From: Ruminococcus sp.
GTDB taxonomy: Bacteria; Bacillota; Clostridia; Oscillospirales; Ruminococcaceae
Direction of reading: 5' to 3'
DNA length: 48,188 nucleotides
Assembly (NCBI RefSeq): GCF_017464355.1
Contig: NZ_JAFUAG010000032.1
Location: 1 to 48,188 of the forward strand
Shown here: piece after piece, positions 31,064 through 40,174 of the stretch
Layout: the number at the start of each line of letters is the position of its first letter
How positions within the stretch are numbered: the stretch's first letter is position 1
Program-made: the position numbers and the translations under genes
Notes under the pieces: generated by a model
The model's input: only the letters and a program-made list of their open reading frames with translations
What the model was told of the DNA's origin: nothing
Databases searched by the model: none

Positions 31064-31510
31064 ATGTTGAAATTATTTTTACTTCCCCTTGCAATAGTAG
31101 CCCTGCTGCTGGTACCCTTTGCTGTTATGGGCAAAAAGATAAAGACAGGCCAGAAGTCTCCCAGGGCTGCATTCATCGCTAACCTCTGCACCTTTGCAGG
31201 CGTTATGCTGGCAGCGCTTATAATACCTTTCGGTCATCTGGTATCCTTCGCAGCTGCTGAGGGCGACACTATCGCACAGGCAGTTTCCACAGGCGCAGGC
31301 ATAGGCTACATCGCAGCAGGCCTGGCAGTTGGTATGGCTTGTATCGGCGGCGGTATCGCAGTTGGTTCGGGCGCACCTGCAGCTATCGGTGCTACCTCCG
31401 AGGATCCCCAGAACTTCGTTAAGGCGCTGATCTTCGTCGTACTGGGTGAAGGTATCGCACTGTACGGTCTGCTGATCGCTATCCTTATCATAAACGCAGT
31501 CGGCGGCTAA
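31064..31510 (+). CDS. ntpK: V-type ATPase subunit K (rotor ring proteolipid)
   Basis: A 148-residue membrane protein with four predicted helices. The last two form a recognisable c-type hairpin: a glycine-rich helix (GIGYIAAGLAVGMACIGGGI), then a loop (ATSEDPQNFVKA) and a helix with the ion-binding glutamate (VVLGEGIALYGLL). The first two helices are degenerate and lack an ion-binding acid, as in other V-type K subunits. ATG 31064 lies seven bases after GGAGGT. Whether H+ or Na+ is carried cannot be decided by eye. Confidence 0.92.
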   Translation: MLKLFLLPLAIVALLLVPFAVMGKKIKTGQKSPRAAFIANLCTFAGVMLAALIIPFGHLVSFAAAEGDTIAQAVSTGAGIGYIAAGLAVGMACIGGGIAVGSGAPAAIGATSEDPQNFVKALIFVVLGEGIALYGLLIAILIINAVGG

Positions 31511-31514
31511 TACT

Positions 31515-31823
31515 ATGAAATTCTATCTGCTAAGCGATAACATAGATACCCTTATGGGTATGAGACTGGCAGGTATCGAGGGCAGGGTGGTACACACTCC
31601 CGAAGAGGTGTCGAAGGCGCTGGACGAAGCCATGGAGCTGGAAAATGTGGGCATAGTACTGATGACAGAGCTGGCCCTCAAGCAGTGCCCCGAAAAGGTC
31701 ACGGATTATAAGCTTAACCGTGCCACGCCCCTTGTAGTTGAGATACCCGACAGACACGCCACGGCAAATATCTCCGATACAATATCGAAGTATCTGGCTG
31801 AGGCCGTAGGCATAAAGCTTTAA
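31515..31823 (+). CDS. V-type ATPase subunit F (central stalk)
   Basis: A 102-residue cytoplasmic protein with the typical F-subunit alternation of strands and helices: KFYLLSDNIDTLMGMRLAGI, VGIVLMTELALKQC and TPLVVEIPDRHATAN. It attaches to subunit D inside the A3B3 head. It starts 4 nt after ntpK and ends 19 nt before the subunit E gene. Confidence 0.88.
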   Translation: MKFYLLSDNIDTLMGMRLAGIEGRVVHTPEEVSKALDEAMELENVGIVLMTELALKQCPEKVTDYKLNRATPLVVEIPDRHATANISDTISKYLAEAVGIKL

Positions 31824-31842
31824 AACCGATCGGAGGACAACG

Positions 31843-32433
31843 ATGACTGATCAGACACAAAAGCTGGAAAAATTCAAGCAGGCGGTCTTTGATGAGGCTG
31901 CCGAGAAGGCTGCTGAGATGATAAAGGAGACCGAGGCACACTGCGCCGAGGTCATAGCCCAGGCGAAGAGCGAGGCTGAAAGACTTGTGAGCAGCAGCAG
32001 GAAAAAGGCAGACAAGCAGCACAGCGAGGCTGCCCGCAGAGCAGAATCCGCAGGCAGGCTGGACAGCCGCAGAAACGTGCTGACTGCCAGAGAAGCCGTT
32101 ATTGACAAGGTGTTCGCAAATGTCCGCGGCAAGCTGAATGAGTTCAGACAGACAGCGGATTATGAGAAGCTGCTGGTAAAGCGGGTGAATGAGTGCGCTG
32201 AGGCCTATCCCGATAAAAAGGGCGAGGTGCGCCTGGCGGCCGCTGATATGAAGTATGCCGATAAACTTACCTGCGGCGGCAGATTTACCGTGGCAGAAAG
32301 CGCAAATATCCTGCTGGGGGGACTTATGGTAGTATTCCCCGAGGATAACCTGGCGCTGGATTGTACCTTTGACAACGAGTACAGCAGACAGAAAAGCGGC
32401 TTTGCAGGCAAGGCAGGGCTCACCATAAAGTAG
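31843..32433 (+). CDS. ntpE: V-type ATPase subunit E (peripheral stalk)
   Basis: A 196-residue protein. The N-terminal long coiled coil (about 5-75, LEKFKQAVFDEAAEKAAEMI) pairs with subunit H/G. A globular C-terminal domain (about 100-196) follows, including LAAADMKYADKLTCGGRF and the strand GGLMVVFPEDNLALDCTFDN that caps the head. Start ATG 31843 follows CGGAGGA. Length is normal. Confidence 0.88.
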   Translation: MTDQTQKLEKFKQAVFDEAAEKAAEMIKETEAHCAEVIAQAKSEAERLVSSSRKKADKQHSEAARRAESAGRLDSRRNVLTAREAVIDKVFANVRGKLNEFRQTADYEKLLVKRVNECAEAYPDKKGEVRLAAADMKYADKLTCGGRFTVAESANILLGGLMVVFPEDNLALDCTFDNEYSRQKSGFAGKAGLTIK

Positions 32434-32545
32434 CGGGCTGAGGGCTTCTGCTGTAAATGAAACACAAACATCTGCGGGGCTGACCCTGCGGTATACCGAA
32501 CGCCCGTCGGGCTTTGGTAGAGTTCACTTAAAGGGCGTGAATAAA
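32434..32545 (+). other. Hairpin-containing spacer inside the V-ATPase operon
   Basis: The only sizeable gap in the operon (about 110 nt). It contains CTGCGGGGCTGACCCTGCGG and a GCCCGTCGGGC stem followed by TTTGG (about 32503-32518). Such structures may attenuate or process the mRNA to raise the stoichiometry of subunits A and B. No gene is seen in it. Confidence 0.45.
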
Positions 32546-34315
32546 ATGAGTACGGAAACAATGGATAAAATATATTCGGTAAACGGACCTGTCGTAACGG
32601 TCCGTGATACCAAAAGCTTTTCCATGCAGGAAATGGTCTTTGTGGGCAACAAAAAGCTGATAGGCGAGGTCATTCGTGTCAGCGCCAAGGAGACCACACT
32701 GCAGGTATACGAGACTACTACAGGCCTTAAGCCCGGTGAACCTGTGTACGGCACAGGTGCGCCTATGGCGGCAACTCTCGGCCCGGGCATACTTGATAAT
32801 ATGTACGACGGTATCGAAAGACCCCTGAAAAGGCTGGAGGAGATAAGCGGTGCGTTCATATCCGAGGGCGCCAATGTACCCTCCCTGGATACCGAGCGCA
32901 AGTTCGAGGTAACGATGACAGTCAAGCGGGGCGATATGCTGCGCCCGGGCGAGATATATGCTACCTGCCCCGAAACAGCACTTATCACCCATAAATGTAT
33001 GCTCTCGCCCCTTTCAAAGGGCGGCGAGGTCATCTGGACGGCGGTGACGGGCAAGTATACCGTAAATGATGTGGTATGCAGGATAAAGGACGAATACGGC
33101 AGGGAAGAGGAGCTTACCCTCTGCCAGAAATGGCCTATCAGAACGCCCCGTCCCTGTGCTGCAAGAATGCCCATGTCAAGGCCGCTGATAACAGGCCAGC
33201 GTATCATTGATACTGTGGTGCCCGTGGCTAAGGGCGGCACAGCGGCTATCCCCGGGGGCTTCGGTACAGGCAAGACCATGAACCAGCACCAGATAGCAAA
33301 GTGGTGCGATGCGGATATAATCGTGTACGTCGGCTGCGGTGAGCGCGGCAACGAGATGACCCAGGTACTGGAGGAATTCTCTGAGCTGATCGACCCCAAG
33401 ACCCAGCGCCCCCTGACAGACAGAACGACCATGATAGCAAATACCTCCAATATGCCTGTGGCAGCGAGAGAGGCTTCTATCTACACAGGTATAACTCTGG
33501 CTGAGTATTACAGGGATATGGGCTACCATATAGCTATTATGGCTGACTCGACCTCCCGCTGGGCTGAGGCTCTGCGTGAGATATCGGGCCGTCTGGAAGA
33601 AATGCCCGCAGAGGAAGGCTTTCCTGCATATCTGCCTTCCCGTATATCCGAGTTCTATGAGAGGGCAGGCTATGTGAAGACTCTCGGCGGCGCTGAGGGA
33701 TCCGTTACTATCATAGGTGCGGTATCTCCCCAGGGCTCTGACTTCTCTGAACCTGTTACACAGAATACCAAGCGTTTCGTAAGATGCTTCTGGGCGCTGG
33801 ATAAGGCACTGGCTTATGCAAGACATTATCCCGCTATAAACTGGAACACCAGCTACTCAGAGTATATCGATGACCTGAGCGCTTATTACAAAAACAACGT
33901 CGCACCCGATTTTATGGAGGTCAGACAGCAGATATCAAATATACTGGTGGAAGAAAACAGCCTTATGGAGATAGTAAAGCTCATGGGTACCGATGTGCTG
34001 CCCGATGACCAGAAGCTGCTCATAGAAGTGGCAAGGGTGGTGCGTGTAGGCTTCCTCCAGCAGAACGCTTATCATAAGGACGATACCTATGTACCGCTTG
34101 AAAAGCAGTACCGCATGATGAAGGCGATACTGAGATTTTACGAGCTTTCCAGGGAGGCTCTGGGCAGAGGTGTCGCAGTGGACGATATCATGAAAAACGG
34201 CTGGGCTGACAAGCTCATCAAGATAAAGTATGATATCCCCAATGACAAGCTGAGTATGTTCGATGATTACGAGCGTGAGATGAACGAGTGGTACAAGAAT
34301 GCGGAGGTGGTCTGA
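32546..34315 (+). CDS. ntpA: V-type ATPase catalytic subunit A
   Basis: A 589-residue catalytic ATPase subunit. The Walker A motif is GGFGTGKTMNQ (about residues 228-238), followed by CGERGNEMTQVLEEF with its conserved Glu-Arg segment and MADSTSRWAEALREISGRL. The family's non-homologous bulge (about 115-190) is present. ATG 32546 is used; AAAGGG lies about ten bases upstream. The protein overlaps nothing, and the next gene begins immediately after its stop. Confidence 0.95.
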   Translation: MSTETMDKIYSVNGPVVTVRDTKSFSMQEMVFVGNKKLIGEVIRVSAKETTLQVYETTTGLKPGEPVYGTGAPMAATLGPGILDNMYDGIERPLKRLEEISGAFISEGANVPSLDTERKFEVTMTVKRGDMLRPGEIYATCPETALITHKCMLSPLSKGGEVIWTAVTGKYTVNDVVCRIKDEYGREEELTLCQKWPIRTPRPCAARMPMSRPLITGQRIIDTVVPVAKGGTAAIPGGFGTGKTMNQHQIAKWCDADIIVYVGCGERGNEMTQVLEEFSELIDPKTQRPLTDRTTMIANTSNMPVAAREASIYTGITLAEYYRDMGYHIAIMADSTSRWAEALREISGRLEEMPAEEGFPAYLPSRISEFYERAGYVKTLGGAEGSVTIIGAVSPQGSDFSEPVTQNTKRFVRCFWALDKALAYARHYPAINWNTSYSEYIDDLSAYYKNNVAPDFMEVRQQISNILVEENSLMEIVKLMGTDVLPDDQKLLIEVARVVRVGFLQQNAYHKDDTYVPLEKQYRMMKAILRFYELSREALGRGVAVDDIMKNGWADKLIKIKYDIPNDKLSMFDDYEREMNEWYKNAEVV

Positions 34316-35713
34316 TTGAATATCAAATATATGGGTTTGAGCGAGATCAACGGACCGCTGGTCGTGCTGGATAAATGCAAGGATATAAGCTACGATGAGA
34401 TAGCCGATATCGAACTGGACAACGGCACCCACCGTCTGGCAAGAGTGGTCGAGGTATATGAGGACAAGGCAGTGCTGCAGGTGTTCGAGGGCACTAAGGG
34501 GCTCTCGCTGAAGAACACTACCACCAGCTTTGAAGGCAGACCTATGGAGCTGCCCCTGTCGGGTGAGATGCTGGGACGTATCTTCAACGGCGCAGGAAAG
34601 CCTATCGACGGCCTGGGCGAGATAGTGGCAGAGGAGAGCCGCGATATCAACGGCAACCCCCTGAACCCCGTTTCCCGTGTGTACCCAAGAAACTATATAA
34701 ATACAGGCATATCTTCCATAGATGCCCTGATGACCCTGATACGCGGCCAGAAGCTGCCCATTTTCTCGGGCTCGGGTCTTTCCCACAACAAGCTGGCTGT
34801 GCAGATAGTTCGTCAGGCCAAGATAGCTGATGAGGCAGGGCAGGATTTCGCAGTCGTCTTCGGCGCCATGGGCGTTACCAATGACGTTGCAGATTACTTC
34901 CGCAGAAGCTTTGAGGAAACAGGCGTTCTCCAGAGAGTTGCCATGTTCCTGAACCTTTCCAACGACCCTATCATCGAGCGTATACTTACCCCCAGGTGCG
35001 CACTGACCTGTGCTGAATACCTGGCCTTTGAAAAGAATATGCATATCCTGGTAATACTTACAGATATGACCTCCTATGCTGAGGCATTGCGTGAGTTCTC
35101 GTCTTCAAAGGGCGAGATACCTGGCAGAAAGGGCTATCCCGGCTACCTGTATTCAGACCTTGCGGCTATCTATGAGAGAGCAGGCATCGTCAAGGGGGCT
35201 GAGGGTTCTGTTACACAGATACCCATACTTACCATGCCCAACGACGATATCACCCACCCTGTCCCCGACCTGACAGGCTATATCACCGAGGGACAGATAG
35301 TGCTTGACCGCAACCTGGACCAGACAGGTGTTTACCCGGGTGTTGCCATACTGCCCAGCCTTTCAAGACTTATGAAGGACGGCATAGGCGAGGGCTACAC
35401 CAGAGAAGACCACCAGATGTGCGCCAACCAGCTGTTCGCCTCCTACGCTAAGGTGCAGGACGCAAGGTCGCTGGCATCGGTCATCGGTGAGGAGGAACTT
35501 ACCGCTATCGACAAGGCTTACCTTAAGTTCGGTGACTTGTTCGAGGCTAATTTCATAGACCAGGGCTTTGAGACCAACCGTTCCATAGAGGAGACCCTTG
35601 ACCTGGGCTGGGCTCTGCTCTCCACTCTGCCGAGGACTGAGCTTGACCGTGTGGACGATGAGCATCTGGATAAGTTCTATCAGCCCGAAAAGGCTGCGGA
35701 GCAGTTTTCGTGA
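34316..35713 (+). CDS. ntpB: V-type ATPase regulatory subunit B
   Basis: A 465-residue non-catalytic partner of subunit A. It lacks a Walker A lysine motif, as expected, but has [18 protein letters not shown] at the equivalent place, [18 protein letters not shown], and the conserved [20 protein letters not shown] 34316 directly follows the ntpA stop, and GGAGGTGG lies six bases upstream. An in-frame ATG at 34331 has no ribosome site. Length is normal. Confidence 0.94.
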   Translation: MNIKYMGLSEINGPLVVLDKCKDISYDEIADIELDNGTHRLARVVEVYEDKAVLQVFEGTKGLSLKNTTTSFEGRPMELPLSGEMLGRIFNGAGKPIDGLGEIVAEESRDINGNPLNPVSRVYPRNYINTGISSIDALMTLIRGQKLPIFSGSGLSHNKLAVQIVRQAKIADEAGQDFAVVFGAMGVTNDVADYFRRSFEETGVLQRVAMFLNLSNDPIIERILTPRCALTCAEYLAFEKNMHILVILTDMTSYAEALREFSSSKGEIPGRKGYPGYLYSDLAAIYERAGIVKGAEGSVTQIPILTMPNDDITHPVPDLTGYITEGQIVLDRNLDQTGVYPGVAILPSLSRLMKDGIGEGYTREDHQMCANQLFASYAKVQDARSLASVIGEEELTAIDKAYLKFGDLFEANFIDQGFETNRSIEETLDLGWALLSTLPRTELDRVDDEHLDKFYQPEKAAEQFS

Positions 35714-35758
35714 TAAAGACAATGAAGCCTGACCATACTATGGGAGAGAGGTGAGAAA

Positions 35759-36400
35759 ATGGCAGATCAGCAGGTGTTCCCCACCAAGGGAAACCTTATG
35801 GCGACCAAGAAAAATCTTCAGCTGGCAGCACTGGGCTATGAGCTGCTGGACAGAAAGAGGAACATACTTATCCGTGAGATAATGACACTGGTGGAAAAGG
35901 CCAAGGAGCTGAGAAGCTCTATCGAGGAGACTTATAAGGAAGCCTACGAGATGCTCAAGCTGGCAAATATGTCCATGGGTGTTATAATGCCCTATGCGGA
36001 ATGTATGCCTGTGGAAAACGGCATCGAGCTTTCTTCCAAGAGCGTTATGGGTGTTGAGCTGCCCGAGGTCATTTTCCACGATACCCCCACAGATGTCTGC
36101 TACGGTTTTTCGAGAACAAATTCTCAGCTGGACAGAGCGTTCATAGCCTTTGAAAAGGTAAAGCGCCTGACTGTTACGCTGGCGGAGGTCGAGAACAGCA
36201 TTTACAGACTTTCAGTGGCTATAAAGAAGACCCAGCGCCGTGCCAATGCGCTGCAGAACATTATAATCCCCCGCTATACCGATACCGTCAAGTTCATTTC
36301 CGACTCGCTGGAGGAAAAGGACAGAGAGGAATTCTCGCGAATGAAGGTAATAAAGGCGGTAAAGCTGAGGAAAGAGGAAGAAGCTTCCAAGGAGGGCTGA
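35759..36400 (+). CDS. ntpD: V-type ATPase subunit D (central stalk)
   Basis: A 213-residue rotor shaft protein with long N- and C-terminal helices forming an antiparallel coiled coil. The N-terminal FPTKGNLMATKKNLQLAALG and the C-terminal RRANALQNIIIPRYTDTVKF are family hallmarks. Start ATG 35759 follows AGAGGTGAG. Its stop is 2 nt before the next gene. Confidence 0.94.
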   Translation: MADQQVFPTKGNLMATKKNLQLAALGYELLDRKRNILIREIMTLVEKAKELRSSIEETYKEAYEMLKLANMSMGVIMPYAECMPVENGIELSSKSVMGVELPEVIFHDTPTDVCYGFSRTNSQLDRAFIAFEKVKRLTVTLAEVENSIYRLSVAIKKTQRRANALQNIIIPRYTDTVKFISDSLEEKDREEFSRMKVIKAVKLRKEEEASKEG

Positions 36401-36402
36401 CC

Positions 36403-37008
36403 ATGGAGACCCTGAAAAAAGCAATGCGAAATTACTGGGTGCTTTCGGCATTCTGCGTGGTAATGGGTATCGCACTTATCTACGACCCCCATTTCTTCAC
36501 CCGTGTGGTGGGGCTGATAGTGGGCGGCATAATGGCGGTATACGGTGCCATAGCTCTGATGAGGTACTTTATCGCCCACAAGTCCGACCCTGAAAATGCC
36601 ACAGGGCTGGTCTCGGGGATCATCTTCGTGACTGCAGGTGTGTTCATCATGGTAAGACCCGATTTCATACCAAAGGTCATAGCGCTGATATTCGGCTGCT
36701 ATATGCTCATCAGCGGTGTTGTCAACATACAGGAAGCCTTGTATGTCAAAAGCCGCGGCGAAGCCAAATGGCTCAGGGCATTCCTGCCAGGGGTGCTTAC
36801 GGCGCTGCTGGGTGTGCTTCTGCTGATAAATCCTCTGCTGCTGGCAACTGCCACATTGAGGGTGCTGGGTGTCTGCCTGCTGGCTGCGGGCATACTGAAC
36901 ATCACAGGCAGCTTTTCCATTGGGAGGAGCGTCTTCAAAAGGGTAAAGGACCGTGAGCCCTACACCTGCGAAAACGAAGACAAGACCGAGTTCATTGATA
37001 TCAAATAA
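36403..37008 (+). CDS. HdeD-like DUF308 membrane protein
   Basis: A 201-residue protein with six predicted helices in pairs (AFCVVMGIALIYDPHFF, VVGLIVGGIMAVYGAIALM, GIIFVTAGVFIMVRPDFIP, ALIFGCYMLISGVVNIQ). This repeated pattern is typical of the HdeD/DUF308 family, linked to acid resistance in enterobacteria. Its C-terminus is acidic and cytoplasmic. It starts 2 nt after ntpD, so it is translated with the V-ATPase. A link to pH homeostasis is inferred from that position. Family assignment is firm but function is not. Confidence 0.85.
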   Translation: METLKKAMRNYWVLSAFCVVMGIALIYDPHFFTRVVGLIVGGIMAVYGAIALMRYFIAHKSDPENATGLVSGIIFVTAGVFIMVRPDFIPKVIALIFGCYMLISGVVNIQEALYVKSRGEAKWLRAFLPGVLTALLGVLLLINPLLLATATLRVLGVCLLAAGILNITGSFSIGRSVFKRVKDREPYTCENEDKTEFIDIK

Positions 37009-37026
37009 ATAACCCCCAATTTCGAT

Positions 37027-37105
37027 GTGTATTGCCGATAATACACAACCAAATTTGGATCTTATAATTGTCTGTCCTCTGTTACAGAGGGCAGGCATTT
37101 TTCAT
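37027..37105 (+). terminator. Terminator region of the V-ATPase operon
   Basis: First a hairpin GTGTATT/AATACAC (37027-37046), then the main terminator TGTCTGTCCTCTG (37069-37081) paired with CAGAGGGCAGGCA (37085-37097), with a T-rich tail TTTTTCATTTTC. Confidence 0.8.
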
Positions 37106-37123
37106 TTTCACGGCAAAACAAAA

Positions 37124-37152
37124 AATGCGGAAAGCACTGTGCTTTCCGCATT
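37124..37152 (-). terminator. Terminator of the minus-strand lipoprotein gene
   Basis: AATGCGGAAAGC (37124-37135), loop ACTGT, GCTTTCCGCATT (37141-37152). The A-run to the left supplies the U-tract on the minus strand. Confidence 0.88.
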
Positions 37153-37169
37153 CATATCATACAAAACTA

Positions 37170-38105
37170 TTATGCGTCTTCCTTATCAAGGCCGCTGATA
37201 GTGAAGGTAACTTCCAGGCTCTTAGCGAACATGAGCTTGTCCTTGTCGATGCCGGGATCTTCCTTGGTCTTGCCGTAGTCGTTGTAGATCTCAATTCTGT
37301 AGCAGTTGTTGTTGGACTCGATATTGCCGTAAACGATCTTGTCGGGGTCGAACTCAACTTCTTCGCCGTCAGCCTTGATAGAGTCAAGGGTAACAGTGAT
37401 CTCCTGACCTGTGTACTTGCCTCTGGTCATCTTGTTGGTGCCGTAGTCGTCGCCGTCAGAGAACTTCTTCTGGTCGCCCGATTTGGTAGCCTCACCGTCA
37501 GCAGTGGTGGTGCCGTCGCAGATACCTGTGATATCAACACAGAATACAGCAGGGCCTGTAGCAGGGAATACCACGCCGAAATCTTCATCTACCAGTACGC
37601 CGTTGCCTACGTTGGTAGCGCCTGTAACAGCGTCATCAGCGCACATGGAATCCTTGGTGATAGCAACAGTGTAAGTGCCGTCGCCTGTGATGTCGGCATC
37701 TATACCGTAAGCACCGTCACCCCTCTGGTCCTCGGGATAACCCTGACCTGCCATGTTCCTCCAGAACCACTCGGGGTTGGAAGCGTACATCAGGAACGCG
37801 TCATAGCCCTCGAACTCGGTAACGGGAACGAAATCAGCATCGGGCTCAAAGCACTCAAGACCTGTGATCTCGTCGATGTAAGGCTCATCGCTCAGGTCGG
37901 GAGCCTCTGTCTCGGCAGGTTCCTCGCTCTCAGCGGGAGCTTCGGTCTCCTCAGGGGCCTCTGTCTCAGCAGGAGCCTCAGTTTCAGCTGCCTTTGTGGT
38001 AGTAGTTGTGGTGCTGTCGCCGCCCTCGGAAGTATCACCGCAGGAAGCAAAAACTGCTGTGGTCATGCACAGTGCGCAAGCCATTGCCATTATCTTCTTT
38101 AACAT
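37170..38105 (-). CDS. Surface lipoprotein with acidic Thr/Glu/Ala/Pro linker
   Basis: A 311-residue protein. The signal peptide ends in the lipobox VFASC (Cys22), so it is lipid-anchored. Residues about 33-70 are a poly-Thr stretch and ETEAPA-type repeats, a wall-spanning linker common in Ruminococcus exported proteins. The globular part (about 75-311) contains beta-rich segments GDGTYTVAITKDSMCADDAV and EITVTLDSIKADGEEVEFDP, resembling a module seen in other exported Ruminococcus proteins. Its role is unknown, possibly carbohydrate or protein binding. Start ATG 38105 follows GGAGGG. It is a single-gene unit. Confidence 0.82.
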   Translation of the reverse strand: MLKKIMAMACALCMTTAVFASCGDTSEGGDSTTTTTTKAAETEAPAETEAPEETEAPAESEEPAETEAPDLSDEPYIDEITGLECFEPDADFVPVTEFEGYDAFLMYASNPEWFWRNMAGQGYPEDQRGDGAYGIDADITGDGTYTVAITKDSMCADDAVTGATNVGNGVLVDEDFGVVFPATGPAVFCVDITGICDGTTTADGEATKSGDQKKFSDGDDYGTNKMTRGKYTGQEITVTLDSIKADGEEVEFDPDKIVYGNIESNNNCYRIEIYNDYGKTKEDPGIDKDKLMFAKSLEVTFTISGLDKEDA

Positions 38106-38185
38106 AAATATACCCTCCGTCCTTATTTCCTATAACCGATCGTCCGCCCCTTTATGGGGGCATTTTCTTATTTTCCGTCAATTTG

Positions 38186-38214
38186 ATTGTACATGATTTT
38201 CGCATTTTTTTCAA
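38186..38214 (-). promoter_or_regulatory. Promoter of the lipoprotein gene
   Basis: On the minus strand: TTGAAA (plus 38209-38214), 17 bp, TACAAT (plus 38186-38191). Leader length would be about 75 nt. Confidence 0.65.
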
Positions 38215-38462
38215 GGTGATATTTATACAAATTCCCCATAGTGCCCCCTTGGATAAATCGTAACAATGCACAAAATGCTCTGAAAATATGTTAGTTTTTT
38301 AGCAAGTATAGTCATTTTGTATAAAAGACATCACTATTCTGCCCCGCCGATGATCAGGGCATTTTCGCAAAATTTTCGGCGAAATGTGAAAATATTAACC
38401 CCATTTGGTTATATTGCCCTGTGGGCGGAGGGACGCTTTCGTCAAATTTTACATTCGTTCCC

Positions 38463-38491
38463 TTGACATATGGGGGAAATCGTGGTATACT
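38463..38491 (+). promoter_or_regulatory. Upstream promoter of the NUDIX-hisC operon
   Basis: TTGACA (38463-38468), 17 bp, TATACT (38486-38491) with TGG before the -10. Confidence 0.8.
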
Positions 38492-38506
38492 CTTTTATGT
38501 TGATAG

Positions 38507-38529
38507 CATGGTAATGCTTTACCACGCTA
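38507..38529 (+). promoter_or_regulatory. Inverted repeat between tandem promoters (possible operator)
   Basis: GCATGGTAA and TTTACCACGC form an inverted repeat around TGC. It lies just downstream of the first start point and upstream of the second promoter, so it is well placed for a regulator or as a leader hairpin. Confidence 0.4.
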
Positions 38530-38532
38530 AAT

Positions 38533-38562
38533 TTGACAGAGAGCGTCAAGCTGTGATATAAT
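38533..38562 (+). promoter_or_regulatory. Downstream promoter of the NUDIX-hisC operon
   Basis: TTGACA (38533-38538), 18 bp, TATAAT (38557-38562) with TGA before the -10. It lies about 30 bp before the NUDIX start. Confidence 0.78.
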
Positions 38563-38590
38563 AATTTGGAAAGAAAGGCAGGGGGCGCAT

Positions 38591-39088
38591 ATGACAGAGA
38601 TAGATAATACCGACTGGGGGCGCTCAGTGGCAGGGGTCTGCATAAAGGACGGCAAGGTGCTGCTGGCAAGGCATACCTACGGCAAGGGCAAGGGTATGCT
38701 GATAATCCCCGGAGGATATATAAATAAGGGCGAAATGCCCGAGGAAGCCCTTGCAAGAGAATACCGTGAGGAAACAGGTATAACCGTTAAAGCAGGCAGG
38801 CTCATCGGCATGAGGTTCAATCCTAAGGACTGGTATGCCGTGTTCACCGCCGAGTATGTGGAGGGCGAGCCCCGTTCTGACGGGGAGGAGAACAGTGAGG
38901 TCATCTGGCTGGAAACAGAAAAGGCTCTGGCGGAGGAAACTGTACCTCATCTTACAAAGCTGATGATAGAAAAAGCCCTTTCGTCGGGGGGAATGACCCT
39001 GACACCCTTTGAGAGTAGGACAGCGGGCAGCATACTGTTCACCGCTGAGATGAACGACCGAGATAATAACACCATTTGTATAATGTAA
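38591..39088 (+). CDS. NUDIX hydrolase
   Basis: A 165-residue pyrophosphohydrolase. The NUDIX box is complete: GGYINKGEMPEEALAREYRE followed by ETGI (about residues 41-64), with the two metal-binding glutamates in REYREETG. The N-terminal strand VAGVCIKDGKVLLARH and the region YAVFTAEYVEGEP support the fold. The substrate (nucleotide or sugar nucleotide) cannot be read. Start ATG 38591 follows GGCAGGGGGC. It precedes hisC by 14 nt. Confidence 0.88.
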   Translation: MTEIDNTDWGRSVAGVCIKDGKVLLARHTYGKGKGMLIIPGGYINKGEMPEEALAREYREETGITVKAGRLIGMRFNPKDWYAVFTAEYVEGEPRSDGEENSEVIWLETEKALAEETVPHLTKLMIEKALSSGGMTLTPFESRTAGSILFTAEMNDRDNNTICIM

Positions 39089-39102
39089 GGAGAAGATCTG
39101 TC

Positions 39103-40170
39103 ATGAGTGAAAAACTGTGGAGAAAAAATCTTATAAATATCGAGCCCTATGTGGCAGGTGAGCAGCCAAAGAACGAGAACATAATCAAGCTCAATGCCAA
39201 CGAGAACCCCTATCCTCCCGCCCCTGGGGTGGCTGAGGTGCTGGCGAAGAAGGATATCTTCGACCTGAAAAAATATCCCTCGGCAGATGCGGTGCCTCTC
39301 AAGGCGGCTCTGGCTGAACGCTATGGGCTTGCACCCGAGAACGTCTTCTGCGGCAATGGCTCGGACGATGTGCTGGCTACGGCATTCAGGGCTTTCTTCA
39401 ATTCTGACAAGCCTATACTCTACCCCGATATAACCTACAGCTTTTACCCCGTGTGGTGCGAGCTGCTGAAAATACCCTATGAGACCAGACCCGTGGACGG
39501 CAGTTTCCTTATCAATGTAAAGGACTACTACGCTGAAAACGGCGGCGTGGTCATACCCAACCCCAACGCCCCCACAGCCATAGGTGTGGGCAAGGAATTC
39601 ATAGTTGACCTGCTGGAGCACAACCGCGATGTCATAGTCATCATAGATGAAGCTTATGTGGATTTCGGCAGATACAGCTGCGTTGAACTCATAAAGGAAT
39701 ACGACAACCTCATCGTCACCCAGACTTTTTCAAAGTCAAGGTCGCTGGCAGGTATGCGCATAGGCATGGCTTTCGCCCAGCCTGAGCTGATAAGCTATAT
39801 GCAGGCCGTCAAGGACAGCTACAACAGCTATCCCCTTGACCAGCTGGCTATCGAAACAGCTATTGCCAGCCTGAAAGATGAAGCGTACTTCCGTGAGAAG
39901 GTGGAGCAGATAAAGGCCACCCGTGACCGTTCAGCCGAGGCTTTCCGCGGCATGGGCTTCAATGTCACCGACAGCGAAACGAACTTCCTGTTCGTCAATC
40001 ACCCTGATGTCCCTGCGGAGGAGATATTCAGCTACACCCGCGAAAAGGGCATATTTATCCGTTATTTCAAGAAACCCGTCATCGACAAGTGGCTTCGCAT
40101 AACCATAGGCACCGATGAGGAGATGGACAAACTCATAGGTGCAGTTAAGGAGCTTCTGGAAAGCAGGTGA
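39103..40170 (+). CDS. hisC: Histidinol-phosphate aminotransferase
   Basis: A 355-residue PLP enzyme converting imidazole-acetol phosphate to histidinol phosphate. Visible are LNANENPYPPAPGVAEVL, FCGNGSDDVLATAFRAFF, IIDEAYVDF and the PLP lysine in TQTFSKSRSLAGMRIG, all typical of HisC. ATG 39103 follows AAGGAG; an upstream in-frame ATG lies inside the NUDIX gene. No other histidine gene is in the window, so hisC stands apart from a his operon. HisC-like enzymes can also act on aromatic amino acids. Confidence 0.9.
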   Translation: MSEKLWRKNLINIEPYVAGEQPKNENIIKLNANENPYPPAPGVAEVLAKKDIFDLKKYPSADAVPLKAALAERYGLAPENVFCGNGSDDVLATAFRAFFNSDKPILYPDITYSFYPVWCELLKIPYETRPVDGSFLINVKDYYAENGGVVIPNPNAPTAIGVGKEFIVDLLEHNRDVIVIIDEAYVDFGRYSCVELIKEYDNLIVTQTFSKSRSLAGMRIGMAFAQPELISYMQAVKDSYNSYPLDQLAIETAIASLKDEAYFREKVEQIKATRDRSAEAFRGMGFNVTDSETNFLFVNHPDVPAEEIFSYTREKGIFIRYFKKPVIDKWLRITIGTDEEMDKLIGAVKELLESR

Positions 40171-40174
40171 GCAT

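Larger units (their letters stand above)
38106..38590. other. Divergent regulatory region, lipoprotein and NUDIX operon
   Basis: A 485-bp AT-rich spacer without a gene. It contains the minus-strand promoter at 38186-38214, two tandem plus-strand promoters at 38463-38491 and 38533-38562, an inverted repeat between them, and a leader hairpin CCCC-TTTATGGGG near 38146-38160. The middle (38215-38450) shows nothing recognisable. Confidence 0.6.
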
